From contig JAPSLL010000020.1 in assembly GCA_031180805.1 (NCBI GenBank), forward strand, positions 1 to 37,687: a DNA stretch of 37,687 nucleotides. The letters run 5' to 3'. Both the position numbers and the translations under genes were made by a program. The notes under the pieces were generated by a model. That model searched no databases and was not told where the DNA came from. It was given only the letters and a program-made list of their open reading frames with translations. Position 1 is the stretch's first letter. The number at the start of each line of letters is the position of its first letter. Shown here in pieces: positions 25,820-34,945 of the stretch. This stretch comes from Bacillus sp. (in: firmicutes). Its GTDB lineage: Bacteria > Bacillota > Bacilli > Bacillales > Bacillaceae.

Positions 25820-27130
25820 TTAATTTTTTTCATAAAAATAATTACGTATATGTGATATAAAATAAAGAGATCCGACTACTACAATTAAGTCATTTCCTCT
25901 ATTTTCATATTTCTTTAACAGATATTGTATCATCTCCCCCCAATCATCCGAATAACTTTTATTTCCCAACTTACAAACTGAATATAGCTCACTTGCCCTC
26001 TCAGCTCGTGGAAAGTCAAAGGAGGTAAAATGTATGGAAGAAGCAATCTTCGTTAACAACTTAATCATTTCTTCATAATTTTTGTCATTTAAAATACTAA
26101 CTAAAAAATGAATATTTCTATTCCCATAGTGTCTTTTCAAAGTTAAAACGAGGCTTTCAATCCCTTCAATATTATGTGCTCCATCAATAATTACTTCCGG
26201 ATTATCATATACTTTCTCAAATCTACCAATCCAATTTGTTTTCTCAAGAGCTGTTTTTAGTTGCACTTCATTTATATTCACTATATTTTGCCGTTTTAAA
26301 TAATCAATTGCAGAAATGGCAAGCGCTGCGTTTTTAGTTTGGTGTTCACCTTTCATTGTAATTAGCACATCATTGTAGACACACGATGATGTTTCTAATG
26401 AAAATAATTCTCCCTTTCGATGAAGCTGATGTTTGACGATATTAAAATCAATTCCGTAGATAAATAATGTGGCATTTTTTCTTTTAGCCACTTCTTTAAC
26501 TACTTGTATACCATTTTCATTTTCAATCGCTGTAAAAACTGGAACACCATTTTTAATAATTCCTGCTTTTTCTGCGGCAATTTCTTCGATCGTATTCCCT
26601 AATATGTTCATATGATCATATCCAACGTTTGTAATAATTGATAATAAAGGATGATTGATGACATTCGTTGAGTCGAGTCTTCCACCAAGCCCTGTTTCTA
26701 GCAGTAAAAAATCTGGTTGATTGTATTTTCCGAAATAAAGATACATCATCATTGTAATGACTTCAAACTCAGTTGGACTACCAAGATCTGTTTGCTCAAT
26801 CTGTTCTACATATGGCTTAATTTCATTAACAAGTGAAAGCATTGCTTCGTCAGATATTGGTTCGCCATTAACACTTATTCGTTCATTAAAAAGCTCTATA
26901 TATGGGGAAGTAAAAGTACCTACCTTATATCCTGCCTCCATTAACATATGGCGCATATATGAAATAGTCGATCCTTTTCCATTTGTTCCAGCTACATGGA
27001 TAACTTGTAAGTTTTCTTCTGGATGGTTGAATTTTTCTAATAACCATTCCATTCGTTTTAAGCCAGGCTTTACACCAAATTTTAATCGTGAATGGATCCA
27101 ATTAATTGCTTCATCATAATTTGCAAACAT
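25820..27130 (-). CDS. folC: Folylpolyglutamate synthase FolC
   Basis: Adds glutamates to folates, and in bacteria usually also makes dihydrofolate from dihydropteroate. The 436-residue protein has the Mur-ligase-type P-loop GTNGKGST at residues 48-55, followed by the family stretch GTFTSPYIELFNERI. LLLETGLGGRLDSTN lies in the central ATPase domain and VIIDGAHNIEG begins the C-terminal domain. The ATG has a GGTGG site. It lies 70 bp after valS behind a strong terminator, so it depends on read-through or an unseen promoter. Confidence 0.95.
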   Translation of the reverse strand: MFANYDEAINWIHSRLKFGVKPGLKRMEWLLEKFNHPEENLQVIHVAGTNGKGSTISYMRHMLMEAGYKVGTFTSPYIELFNERISVNGEPISDEAMLSLVNEIKPYVEQIEQTDLGSPTEFEVITMMMYLYFGKYNQPDFLLLETGLGGRLDSTNVINHPLLSIITNVGYDHMNILGNTIEEIAAEKAGIIKNGVPVFTAIENENGIQVVKEVAKRKNATLFIYGIDFNIVKHQLHRKGELFSLETSSCVYNDVLITMKGEHQTKNAALAISAIDYLKRQNIVNINEVQLKTALEKTNWIGRFEKVYDNPEVIIDGAHNIEGIESLVLTLKRHYGNRNIHFLVSILNDKNYEEMIKLLTKIASSIHFTSFDFPRAERASELYSVCKLGNKSYSDDWGEMIQYLLKKYENRGNDLIVVVGSLYFISHIRNYFYEKN

Positions 27131-27158
27131 AATGATGCCACCTTTATATTTACTTAGT

Positions 27159-27193
27159 AAAAGTCGGGTGAGTCAATGACTCACCCGACTTTT
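27159..27193 (-). terminator. Rho-independent terminator of valS
   Basis: AAAAGTCGGGTGAGTC (27159-27174) and GACTCACCCGACTTTT (27178-27193) pair perfectly over 16 bp around a 3-nt loop. The T-run on the minus strand is TTTT. It lies between valS and folC. Confidence 0.88.
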
Positions 27194-27199
27194 ATACAA

Positions 27200-29851
27200 T
27201 TAACCTCTTAGTTCCTCGATTCTTGCAATGACAATATCACGTTTTTCGATATAATCTTTTTCCTTTGCCTTTTCTTCTTCGATTACCTTTTCAGGCGCCT
27301 TTTTCAAGAAGCCCTCGTTACCAAGTTTTTTCTGAACACGTTCGACCTCTTTATCAAGCTTTTCTTTTTCCTTTTCAAGTCGTTTAATTTCTTCATCGAT
27401 ATTGATGAGTCCTTCCAACGGTAATATAATCTCGGCACCAGTAACAACAGCTGTCATTGATTTATCTGTTGAAGTAATATCTGTCGCAATTGTTAACGAG
27501 CTTGTATTACAGAACCGCTCAACATATGCTCGATTCGTTTCAAGTTGACTAACAACGTCCTCGTCTTTTGCTTTAATCGTCATTTCAATTTGCTTACTCA
27601 TCGGAGTATTCACTTCTGCGCGAATATTACGTACGGAGCGAATAACTTCAACTAATAATTTCATTTCATTAGCTGCCTGTTGATCGGTAAGTTCCGGATT
27701 AACAGTAGGCCATTTTGCTATAGTAATTGACTCACCTTCATGTGGAAGTGACTGCCAGATTTCCTCAGTAATAAATGGCATGAATGGGTGTAACAATCTC
27801 ATTGTGTTATCTAATACATAAGCAAGGATTGAGCGAGTTGTCTTTTTCGCAGCTTCATCCTCTCCATATAGTGGTAATTTCGCCATTTCAATATACCAAT
27901 CACAGAAATCATCCCAAATGAAGTTGTATAGAAGTCTACCGATTTCACCAAATTCATATTTATCAGCAAGACTCGTAACATTTTCAATCGTTTCATTTAG
28001 TCGAGTTAAAATCCATTTATCAGCGACTGATTTTTCACCAGTTATATCGATTTCTTCATATGTTAAACCATCCATATTCATTAACGCAAAACGTGAGGCA
28101 TTCCAAATTTTATTCGCAAAATTCCAAGTTGATTCTACCTTTTCATGACTAAAGCGTAAATCCTGACCTGGTGAGCTTCCTGTTGATAAAAAGTAACGTA
28201 ATGAGTCAGCCCCGTATTTATCAATAACCTCCATAGGATCGACACCATTACCTAATGATTTACTCATTTTCCGCCCTTGTTCATCGCGAACAAGTCCATG
28301 AATTAATACATCTTTAAAAGGACGTTTACCAGTAAATTCAAGACCTTGGAAAATCATTCTTGAAACCCAGAAGAAAATAATGTCATACCCTGTTACTAAT
28401 ACGTCTGTCGGATAATAGCGTTTGTAATCAGCTGAGTCTGTATCTGGCCAACCCATTGTTGAAAACGGCCAAAGCGCTGAACTAAACCACGTGTCAAGCA
28501 CATCTTTATCCTGCTCCCAATTTTCTATATCAGCAGGTGGTTCTTGATTAACATATACCTCTCCTGTTTCTTTATGATACCATGCTGGAATACGGTGTCC
28601 CCACCATAATTGTCGAGAAATACACCAATCACGGATATTCTCCATCCAACGCATATATGTTTTTTCAAATCTGTCTGGAACAAAATTCACCTTTTCTTCT
28701 TCTGCTTGTTGGAGCTTAATTGCTTCATCTGCTAAAGGCTGCATTTTTACAAACCATTGAGTAGAAAGATACGGTTCGACAACCGCTCCGCTTCTTTCAC
28801 TATGTCCTACGGAATGAAGATGCTCTTCAATTTTAAATAACACACCTTGCTCTTGTAGATCTTTAACAATTTTTTTACGACACTCAAAGCGGTCAAGTCC
28901 ATTGTATATACCTGCGTTTTCATTCATTGTTCCATCTTCGTTCATCACAAGAATGCGCTCGAGGTTATGACGGTTTCCAACTTCAAAGTCATTTGGATCA
29001 TGAGCAGGAGTAATTTTTACTGCACCTGAACCAAATTCCATATCTACATAATCATCACCAACAATTGGAATTTCACGACCAACAATCGGTAATATTACTT
29101 TTTTTCCAATTAAATGTTTGTAACGTTCATCTTCTGGATGAACAGCGACTGCAGTATCTCCAAGCATTGTTTCTGGTCTAGTAGTAGCAATTTCAATAGA
29201 TCCCGAACCATCTGCTAACGGATAACGCATATGATAAAAGGCACCTTGAACATCCTTATATATTACTTCAATATCTGATAAAGCTGTTTTTGTTTGGGGA
29301 TCCCAGTTGATAATATATTCCCCACGATAAATAAGACCTTTATTATAAAGGGATACAAATACTTCACGAACAGCCTTTGATAAGCCTTCATCAAGTGTGA
29401 AACGTTCACGTGAGTAATCTAATCCAAGTCCTACTTTCGCCCATTGTTCACGAATATGACCTGCATATTCCTCTTTCCATTTCCATGTTTCCTCAACAAA
29501 TTTTTCTCTACCTAAATCATATCGTGATTTTCCTTCTTCACGTAGCTTAGCTTCCACCTTTGCTTGTGTTGCTATCCCAGCATGGTCCATTCCAGGCAAC
29601 CAAAGGACATCATAGCCTTGCATCCTTTTCATACGTGTCACAATATCTTGCAGCGTAGTATCCCAAGCATGACCGAGATGAAGTTTCCCCGTCACATTTG
29701 GCGGTGGAATAACAACTGTATATGGTTGCTTATTATCATCACCCGTTGCTTCAAAGTACTTACCTTCAAGCCAAAATGAGTAGCGATTCTTTTCAATCGT
29801 TTGTGGGTCATATTTAGTTGGTAATTCTCGTTGATTTTGATTGTTTTCCAT
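27200..29851 (-). CDS. valS: Valyl-tRNA synthetase
   Basis: Charges tRNA-Val and edits misacylated threonine. The 883-residue class I enzyme has HLGH at 58-61 within [20 protein letters not shown] at 528-532, an editing (CP1) domain between them, an anticodon-binding domain and a C-terminal coiled coil (about 810-883). I chose the ATG at 29851, eight bases after AAGGAGG; seven further codons upstream are not needed. Expression is controlled by the T-box leader directly upstream. The neighbour pair valS-folC is conserved in Bacillus. Confidence 0.97.
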   Translation of the reverse strand: MENNQNQRELPTKYDPQTIEKNRYSFWLEGKYFEATGDDNKQPYTVVIPPPNVTGKLHLGHAWDTTLQDIVTRMKRMQGYDVLWLPGMDHAGIATQAKVEAKLREEGKSRYDLGREKFVEETWKWKEEYAGHIREQWAKVGLGLDYSRERFTLDEGLSKAVREVFVSLYNKGLIYRGEYIINWDPQTKTALSDIEVIYKDVQGAFYHMRYPLADGSGSIEIATTRPETMLGDTAVAVHPEDERYKHLIGKKVILPIVGREIPIVGDDYVDMEFGSGAVKITPAHDPNDFEVGNRHNLERILVMNEDGTMNENAGIYNGLDRFECRKKIVKDLQEQGVLFKIEEHLHSVGHSERSGAVVEPYLSTQWFVKMQPLADEAIKLQQAEEEKVNFVPDRFEKTYMRWMENIRDWCISRQLWWGHRIPAWYHKETGEVYVNQEPPADIENWEQDKDVLDTWFSSALWPFSTMGWPDTDSADYKRYYPTDVLVTGYDIIFFWVSRMIFQGLEFTGKRPFKDVLIHGLVRDEQGRKMSKSLGNGVDPMEVIDKYGADSLRYFLSTGSSPGQDLRFSHEKVESTWNFANKIWNASRFALMNMDGLTYEEIDITGEKSVADKWILTRLNETIENVTSLADKYEFGEIGRLLYNFIWDDFCDWYIEMAKLPLYGEDEAAKKTTRSILAYVLDNTMRLLHPFMPFITEEIWQSLPHEGESITIAKWPTVNPELTDQQAANEMKLLVEVIRSVRNIRAEVNTPMSKQIEMTIKAKDEDVVSQLETNRAYVERFCNTSSLTIATDITSTDKSMTAVVTGAEIILPLEGLINIDEEIKRLEKEKEKLDKEVERVQKKLGNEGFLKKAPEKVIEEEKAKEKDYIEKRDIVIARIEELRG

Positions 29852-29910
29852 CAAAATATCCTCCTTCATCATGTTTCATATTTATAGATGGAACTATATT
29901 TACACAAAAT

Positions 29911-30186
29911 AAAAACTCCTTCCATCCCTTAAAAGGACGAAAGGAGAAAATTTCGCGGTACCACCTTTTTTCATAGACATAAAGTTACCCAAATAACTTG
30001 CCTATGCACTCAACATTTATAACGGTAAAAACCGGCTTCTTTTACTATCTTCAAAGAAGCAACTCCTGGGCGACCTTCCAAAGTATCATCGTAAGAAATC
30101 TTTCAGCAAATGATTTCTCTCTCTGTAAAGTGATATCCATTGTACTCTTCCCATTCAACGTTTATAAGTTATGTAAATTTCATCTA
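29911..30186 (-). promoter_or_regulatory. T-box leader of valS
   Basis: A tRNA-sensing riboswitch that lets valS be read when tRNA-Val is uncharged. The minus strand contains the T-box core AAGGTGGTACCGCG (29954-29967). The competing terminator follows, with CTCCTTT and AAGGAG arms and a TTTTTATTTT tail (29911-29946). Upstream helices are readable: GCTTCTTT with AAAGAAGC, CGGT with ACCG, AAGTTA with TAACTT, and a distal Stem I helix AGAAATC with GATTTCT. A GTC triplet in GGTCGCC is a possible valine specifier, but I could not align Stem I well enough to be sure. Confidence 0.9.
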
Positions 30187-30192
30187 CACTCT

Positions 30193-30222
30193 ATATTACT
30201 AGAAAAAACTTTTTTTCGTCAA
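30193..30222 (-). promoter_or_regulatory. Sigma-A promoter of the valS T-box transcript
   Basis: TTGACG (-35, 30217-30222), 18 bp, TAATAT (-10, 30193-30198) on the minus strand. The predicted start near 30186 gives a ~335-nt leader, normal for a T-box gene. Confidence 0.6.
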
Positions 30223-30395
30223 TATTTTCGCCAAATTTCTATTCTTTCATACAGGCACTTCCCTAATCCTAATAGCATATTTTAATAATACATATTAAGC
30301 TATAGCAATTGAACCTGTTGACATTATTTTATGTTAATTTAAAGGAATTGTGAGCTCATTATAGAGCGTTTCGGAAAATTTAGGAGGGTTGCGTT

Positions 30396-30587
30396 ATGAA
30401 ACGGAGATATAATCCTTATACACTTCCACCATGGGTTAAGCAAATTAGGGATGTAGGGGTTCAAATCATCATTCCTTTAACAATTTTCCAAGGAATTCGT
30501 ACAGTCTTTTTTCCAACATCTTTTGACGTCCTGTTATTAGGCTTATTAATTATTTTAGCTATTGCCTTGCGGTTTGATTGGATTTAA
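30396..30587 (+). CDS. Small conserved membrane protein, unknown function
   Basis: A 63-residue protein with a strong ribosome binding site (AGGAGGG, 7 bp before the ATG). The N-terminus is basic and aromatic (MKRRYNPYTLPPWVKQ), followed by two hydrophobic stretches (about 20-39 and 43-60), so it is probably a two-pass inner-membrane protein. It is the only gene besides nifS and nadR on the plus strand, divergent from valS and convergent with ysxE. I believe similar ORFs occur next to valS in other Bacillaceae, but I cannot name a family. No clear promoter was found. Confidence 0.75.
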   Translation: MKRRYNPYTLPPWVKQIRDVGVQIIIPLTIFQGIRTVFFPTSFDVLLLGLLIILAIALRFDWI

Positions 30588-30623
30588 CTCATAGTAAAAT
30601 AGAGACAAAACCTACGAGGAAAC

Positions 30624-30658
30624 GAAAGAAGAGAGGCTGTGGGGACAGTCCCTCTTTC
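30624..30658. terminator. Hairpin between the small ORF and ysxE
   Basis: GAAAG with CTTTC (outer) and CTGT with ACAG around a GGGG loop (inner), with an imperfect middle. It sits between two convergent genes and could terminate both, but lacks a strong T-run on either side. Confidence 0.5.
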
Positions 30659-30671
30659 ATATCATAAGGAT

Positions 30672-31697
30672 TTAAGCTTCTGTTGCTTCAAGCTTCTTTT
30701 TTTCTTCAACTTCAGAAATTTTCATCACTAAATATTCAATATTTTTAAAATGCCAATAAGCTCTTACTAATCTCTTATTCTTCTCTAATTCAGAATATTT
30801 ACTTGGATTCTTTACACACTGTTTGATTAACTGACAAATTCGTTGTGGATATGCTAAATAGCTAAGGAATAACAGCATTTCATCCTCTTTAAAAGGGTAG
30901 CTATTTTGGTACGTATAAAACCAATTGACACAGTCCTGACATTGGGTTGGAAATGTTTTCGATGTTCGATACATAAATAGAAGTAAATCATCAATGGGTG
31001 AAGCGTATTTTGCATCCTCAAAATTAGATAAGTATCCAGTACCATCTTTATCATACAAAAAATGATGAGCAGATATTTTCCCATGGATGAGAACAATTCG
31101 AGATTTCTCTTTACTTTCCATTGACTCAGACCATTCCTTCAGTTTTTTAGAGGAAAATTCTATCGCTCGACTTACTTCAATGAAATAAGTGACTGCTTGT
31201 AATTCAAATGGTGACAGATATAGCTTCTGTTCACAATGTTCTACAAAACGTTCATAAAATTCCTTATCTTCTTCCCATTTTTTTATCATTTTCGTGTAAT
31301 GGTTTTCTGCCTCTTGAGCTTGTAACTTTCTTTCTACTTCTGTTCGACGATGCAAAGCTGCAATTTCCTTAAATAAATACTGATGACGTGCATCAAGCTC
31401 CTCATTATAATCATTTGGTAGCCATGGCATAATATAATAATAGTCATTCCCTAGCTTTGAAAGATATTGTTGATATTTATTATTTACAATTGGAACATAG
31501 CTTGTATAGCGATGTTGATTTAATGTTGAAAATGATTGAACGAATTGGTAATTCGATGGGTTTGCTAACTTTTTAAGTACATAATTGCCATTACTCGTAT
31601 GTACTTTGAGCGCCTTCTTACTTATGGCCTCTGTATATTCAGGAAAAATTTCATAGTCCTGTAAGATTGAGTTTAGTTCATCTTGTTGGATGTCCAA
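30672..31697 (-). CDS. ysxE: Spore coat protein YsxE, CotS-family pseudokinase
   Basis: A 341-residue member of the CotS/YsxE/YutH spore coat group, which has the aminoglycoside-phosphotransferase fold. The catalytic loop that reads HGDLHxxN in active kinases here reads HGKISAHHFL, and the following DFD-type motif reads NFEDA, so catalytic Asp residues appear lost. The start is TTG with GAGGTGAT upstream. It lies 133 bp after spoVID, the B. subtilis order. A terminator separates the two, so expression comes by read-through or from an unseen promoter. Role: coat assembly, by family and position. Confidence 0.88.
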   Translation of the reverse strand: MDIQQDELNSILQDYEIFPEYTEAISKKALKVHTSNGNYVLKKLANPSNYQFVQSFSTLNQHRYTSYVPIVNNKYQQYLSKLGNDYYYIMPWLPNDYNEELDARHQYLFKEIAALHRRTEVERKLQAQEAENHYTKMIKKWEEDKEFYERFVEHCEQKLYLSPFELQAVTYFIEVSRAIEFSSKKLKEWSESMESKEKSRIVLIHGKISAHHFLYDKDGTGYLSNFEDAKYASPIDDLLLFMYRTSKTFPTQCQDCVNWFYTYQNSYPFKEDEMLLFLSYLAYPQRICQLIKQCVKNPSKYSELEKNKRLVRAYWHFKNIEYLVMKISEVEEKKKLEATEA

Positions 31698-31782
31698 AGG
31701 AGATCACCTCAAATCTTCAAATGAGATTAAAATAGTAAATTGTTACTAGCCAATTGTCCTTCTATAAACTTCATTTTTAAAG

Positions 31783-31818
31783 AAAAAAACAGTAAAGGAA
31801 ACGACGTCCCATACTGTT
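31783..31818 (-). terminator. Rho-independent terminator of spoVID
   Basis: AACAGTA pairs with TACTGTT, with a partly paired interior (GGGA with TTCC), followed on the minus strand by TTTTTTTC. It is about 12 nt after the spoVID stop. Confidence 0.75.
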
Positions 31819-31830
31819 TTTTGTTTTGTA

Positions 31831-33102
31831 TTACTTAGATACGGAATAGTCTGGTATATATAGAATTTGCCCTTCGTAAATATCCTGATCAGCGTGAAAA
31901 TTATTTACACGGATAAGTTGTTGCACAGAAATATCGTACCTTTCACAAATTTGCTCCATCGTGTCACCTTGTTGTACGATACACATCTTCACTCTTGTAA
32001 AATCTTCTTCCTCATCACGTGCAAATAGACTTGTTAAATAATGGGCGTCCTTTGTATTGTCTTCCTCCCGGATATTTTCTTCATCATCTTGTTGTTCAGA
32101 AATTTCATCTTCTTCCTCTGTTTTAGAGAAAAATGCATATTGAACTTCTTGTGGTTCTTCAGGAACATATTCCTGTTGCTGTCTAACCTCTACTGATGCA
32201 GGCTCAAAAAGTTCATCATTCGTTTCTTGTAATTGAATCTTTTCTTCCTCTAGTTCAGCTATATTGATTTCTGTTTCGTCTCTTTGAGAATCAGCCGCGT
32301 TTTCTTCATGTTGTTGGCCACTTAATTCATCTATTTCTTGGTCAGTTTCTTGATCATTTTCGTTTCTTACTTGTTGTATTGATGCTTCCTCAGCAATTTC
32401 ATCATCAACAACTGCTAATTTTTCTAAATTCTCCTCTGCCTTAGAGGTTTCTTGATAAAGTGATAAGAAAGGATTTTCCTCTTTTTCTAGAATCGTATCA
32501 TCTAATTGTGGTTCTTCTTCCTCTTTTTCTAGTATCGTATCATCTAATTGTAGTTCTTCTTCCTTTTTTTCTCGATAAAGCGGTTCAGGGATTTGATTTT
32601 CCTCTTCTATTACTTCTTCTTCAATGGAAGTTTCTTCTTCAGCTTGCTCGAGTGCAGTTCCTTGATCTCTGGATTGTTCATTAACGATCCCACTAATAGA
32701 TAAATCTGCTACAAGCTTTAAACATTTTATATCTGGAATTTCATAATCAAATGATTCAATCGATACATATACCTCTTCTAAATTATCTATACGATTTCGT
32801 GGTATTGTAATATCAACTGGAAAGCGATGAGTTAAAATACTTACACCATCTTCACCTGTTTGCACATCATTTACATAACGAACATTAGCATATTCAAATT
32901 GCTCTGACTGAGTAAAATTTTCTGCAATCATGTATTCTCCTGTAAGTTGAAGGGCACCTCGAATTGAAACATATTGATCATGTTCATGAATTGATATATC
33001 TGGATCTAATGAAATAGAGAGTAGATCAGATACTTCCTGTCCTTTTTGAAACCAAACTGATTCTTCTACTGAAAACCGTAATTGATTTTGTTCCTGCGAC
33101 AA
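31831..33102 (-). CDS. spoVID: Spore coat morphogenetic protein SpoVID
   Basis: Drives encasement of the forespore by the coat through binding SpoIVA and SafA. The 423-residue protein has a conserved N-terminal domain (about residues 1-135, RFSVEESVWFQKGQEVSDLLSISLDPD). A long acidic middle, rich in Glu and Gln, contains two tandem 14-residue units (EPQLDDTILEKEEE type). A C-terminal LysM domain covers about 374-418 (VQQGDTMEQICERYDIS). I chose the TTG at 33102, eight bases after AAGGAGG; the upstream frame reads through this site. The partner SafA is encoded in the same window. A sigma-E promoter candidate lies ~400 bp upstream. Confidence 0.93.
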   Translation of the reverse strand: MSQEQNQLRFSVEESVWFQKGQEVSDLLSISLDPDISIHEHDQYVSIRGALQLTGEYMIAENFTQSEQFEYANVRYVNDVQTGEDGVSILTHRFPVDITIPRNRIDNLEEVYVSIESFDYEIPDIKCLKLVADLSISGIVNEQSRDQGTALEQAEEETSIEEEVIEEENQIPEPLYREKKEEELQLDDTILEKEEEEPQLDDTILEKEENPFLSLYQETSKAEENLEKLAVVDDEIAEEASIQQVRNENDQETDQEIDELSGQQHEENAADSQRDETEINIAELEEEKIQLQETNDELFEPASVEVRQQQEYVPEEPQEVQYAFFSKTEEEDEISEQQDDEENIREEDNTKDAHYLTSLFARDEEEDFTRVKMCIVQQGDTMEQICERYDISVQQLIRVNNFHADQDIYEGQILYIPDYSVSK

Positions 33103-33186
33103 AAAAATTCCTCCTTTCAAATCGACGCCTAACAATGGACACATGAGTTTGTGTTATTACTTAAGCAAAAAGGAAATGCTCTGTTA

Positions 33187-33363
33187 AACTTGGTTGTTGA
33201 TTTCTGCTTTAGGCATTCGTATTCCGCGGGCTGTCCGGGAGCCCACCTTAGCGCAACCAGCCTGTAGGGTCTCCCATTAACAAGCTTCTCTAAGCAGGAG
33301 TCTCATGTCCTCCGCTCTTACCAACAAAGTGCCATAAAAACAACAATAACCTTTAACATAGCC
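33187..33363. repeat. Dispersed repeat, copy C, in the spoVID leader
   Basis: The best-preserved copy. It contains GTTGATTTCTGC, ATTCCGCGGGCTGTCCGGGA, a GCCTGTAGGGTCTCCC block and AGCAGGAGTCTCATG, with the tail ACCTTTAACATAGCC. GC-rich and capable of long-range pairing (TCCGGGAGCC region with GGGTCTCCC). It lies between the putative spoVID promoter and the gene. Confidence 0.65.
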
Positions 33364-33499
33364 AAAAGAAAAAAGACATACATATTTGCAATTTGTTCTA
33401 ACATTTGTTTAGGAGAATTCCCACTAAACAGTCAAAGGAAAACTTGCCTTAACATTTTAAGTAACTCCGTACTCATTCCCAAAAAGCTTTGACATTACA

Positions 33500-33528
33500 G
33501 ATGTATGATTGAAATGAACAAAATATGA
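33500..33528 (-). promoter_or_regulatory. Putative sigma-E promoter of spoVID
   Basis: The minus strand reads TCATATT (-35, full match to K-M-ATATT), 14 bp, CATACATC (-10, six of eight). It follows the hemL terminator. The predicted start near 33493 gives a ~390-nt leader. spoVID depends on sigma-E in B. subtilis. Confidence 0.65.
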
Positions 33529-33565
33529 TTACATTCTTATTTAGATTCCTTTTTCAACAATAAAT

Positions 33566-33602
33566 AAAAAAAGGCCTAACACGTTCAATCAGTGTAAGGC
33601 CT
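33566..33602 (-). terminator. Rho-independent terminator of hemCDBL
   Basis: AGGCCT with AGGCCT and ACAC with GTGT, with one mismatch between them and a 9-nt loop, followed by seven Ts on the minus strand. It starts 14 nt after the hemL stop. Confidence 0.85.
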
Positions 33603-33616
33603 CTTCCTTTATTGCT

Positions 33617-34903
33617 TTATTTTAGTTCAGAAAATGCATTTCTAGCCGCTTCAATTGTAAAATTAATATCCTCATCCGTATGTGCAGTCGACAAAAATAA
33701 TCCTTCAAATTGTGATGGAGGAAGGAATACACCTTGATTTGCCATTTTCTGGTAATAGCTTGCAAAATAATCAAGATTAGAGGTTTTTGCTTTATCATAA
33801 TTAGTTACCTCTTCATTTGTAAAGAAGAAACCAATCATTGAACCTGCACGATTAATTGTATGCGGAATATCAAACTCTTTTGCAGCTTTTGATAATCCCT
33901 CTTCTAACCGATCAGCTTTTCGTTTAAATTCTATGTATGAATCCCTTGTTAAAAGCTTTAATGTTTCATATCCTGCTGTCATTGCAAGTGGATTTCCAGA
34001 TAATGTTCCCGCTTGATAGATCGGGCCACTAGGTGCTATTTGCTCCATAATTTCAGCTTTCCCACCATATGCACCAACTGGTAAGCCACCACCAATAACT
34101 TTACCTAAGCAAGTAATGTCAGGTGTGACTCCAAAATAATCTTGAGCACATCCGTAATCCACGCGGAAGCCTGTCATTACTTCATCAAATATCAATAATG
34201 CCCCATACTTTGTTGTTATCTCTCGTAACCCTTCTAAAAATCCTGAAATTGGGGGAACAACTCCCATATTTCCTGCCACAGGCTCGACGATAATACATGC
34301 AATATCTTCACCAAATTGTTCAAAAGCGTAACGAATGCTCTCCAAATCATTATATGGAACTGTAATAGTATTTTGGGCAATTCCTTCAGGAACACCAGGA
34401 CTATCTGGTAACCCTAAAGTAGCGACTCCTGAACCAGCTTTAATTAACAAGGAATCTCCATGTCCATGATAACAGCCTTCAAACTTTATAATTTTATTTC
34501 GTCCAGTATAACCCCGAGCTAAACGCAATGCACTCATTGTCGCTTCTGTACCAGAGCTAACCATTCTTACAATTTCAATTGAAGGGACTCTTTCAATAAC
34601 TAGCTTAGCTAATTCATTTTCGATTATTGTAGGTGCACCAAAGCTTGTCCCTGATTCAACTACCTTTTTGATTGCTTCAACAACTGTGTCGTGGGAATGA
34701 CCGTGAATTAATGGCCCCCATGATAAAACGTAATCAATATATTCATTTCCATCAATATCGTATATTTTTGCACCTTTTCCATAATCCATAAAAATCGGAT
34801 TCATTCCAACTGATTTAAAGGCACGAACAGGGCTATTTACTCCCCCGGGCATTAACCCCTTCGCTTCTTCAAACGCCTTCTCGCTTTTTGCATAGCTTCT
34901 CAT
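33617..34903 (-). CDS. hemL: Glutamate-1-semialdehyde 2,1-aminomutase
   Basis: Converts glutamate-1-semialdehyde to 5-aminolevulinate, the second committed step of the C5 haem pathway. The 428-residue class III aminotransferase carries the PLP lysine at K268 in [17 protein letters not shown], after [10 protein letters not shown]. The GSG/SSGTEA pocket (about residues 117-121) is present. The start has an AGGAGGGGAT site. It is the last gene of hemC-hemD-hemB-hemL, 42 bp after hemB, and is followed by a strong terminator. Some Bacillus carry a second copy (gsaB); the hem operon context supports hemL. Confidence 0.97.
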   Translation of the reverse strand: MRSYAKSEKAFEEAKGLMPGGVNSPVRAFKSVGMNPIFMDYGKGAKIYDIDGNEYIDYVLSWGPLIHGHSHDTVVEAIKKVVESGTSFGAPTIIENELAKLVIERVPSIEIVRMVSSGTEATMSALRLARGYTGRNKIIKFEGCYHGHGDSLLIKAGSGVATLGLPDSPGVPEGIAQNTITVPYNDLESIRYAFEQFGEDIACIIVEPVAGNMGVVPPISGFLEGLREITTKYGALLIFDEVMTGFRVDYGCAQDYFGVTPDITCLGKVIGGGLPVGAYGGKAEIMEQIAPSGPIYQAGTLSGNPLAMTAGYETLKLLTRDSYIEFKRKADRLEEGLSKAAKEFDIPHTINRAGSMIGFFFTNEEVTNYDKAKTSNLDYFASYYQKMANQGVFLPPSQFEGLFLSTAHTDEDINFTIEAARNAFSELK

Positions 34904-34945
34904 TGTAAATCCCCTCCTACTTTCATCGTGAATAAAAAGGCTAGT

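Noticed and set aside
29998-30285. A 95-codon plus-strand frame over the T-box leader
   Set aside because: It lies on the strand opposite to a clear structured leader and has no ribosome binding site.
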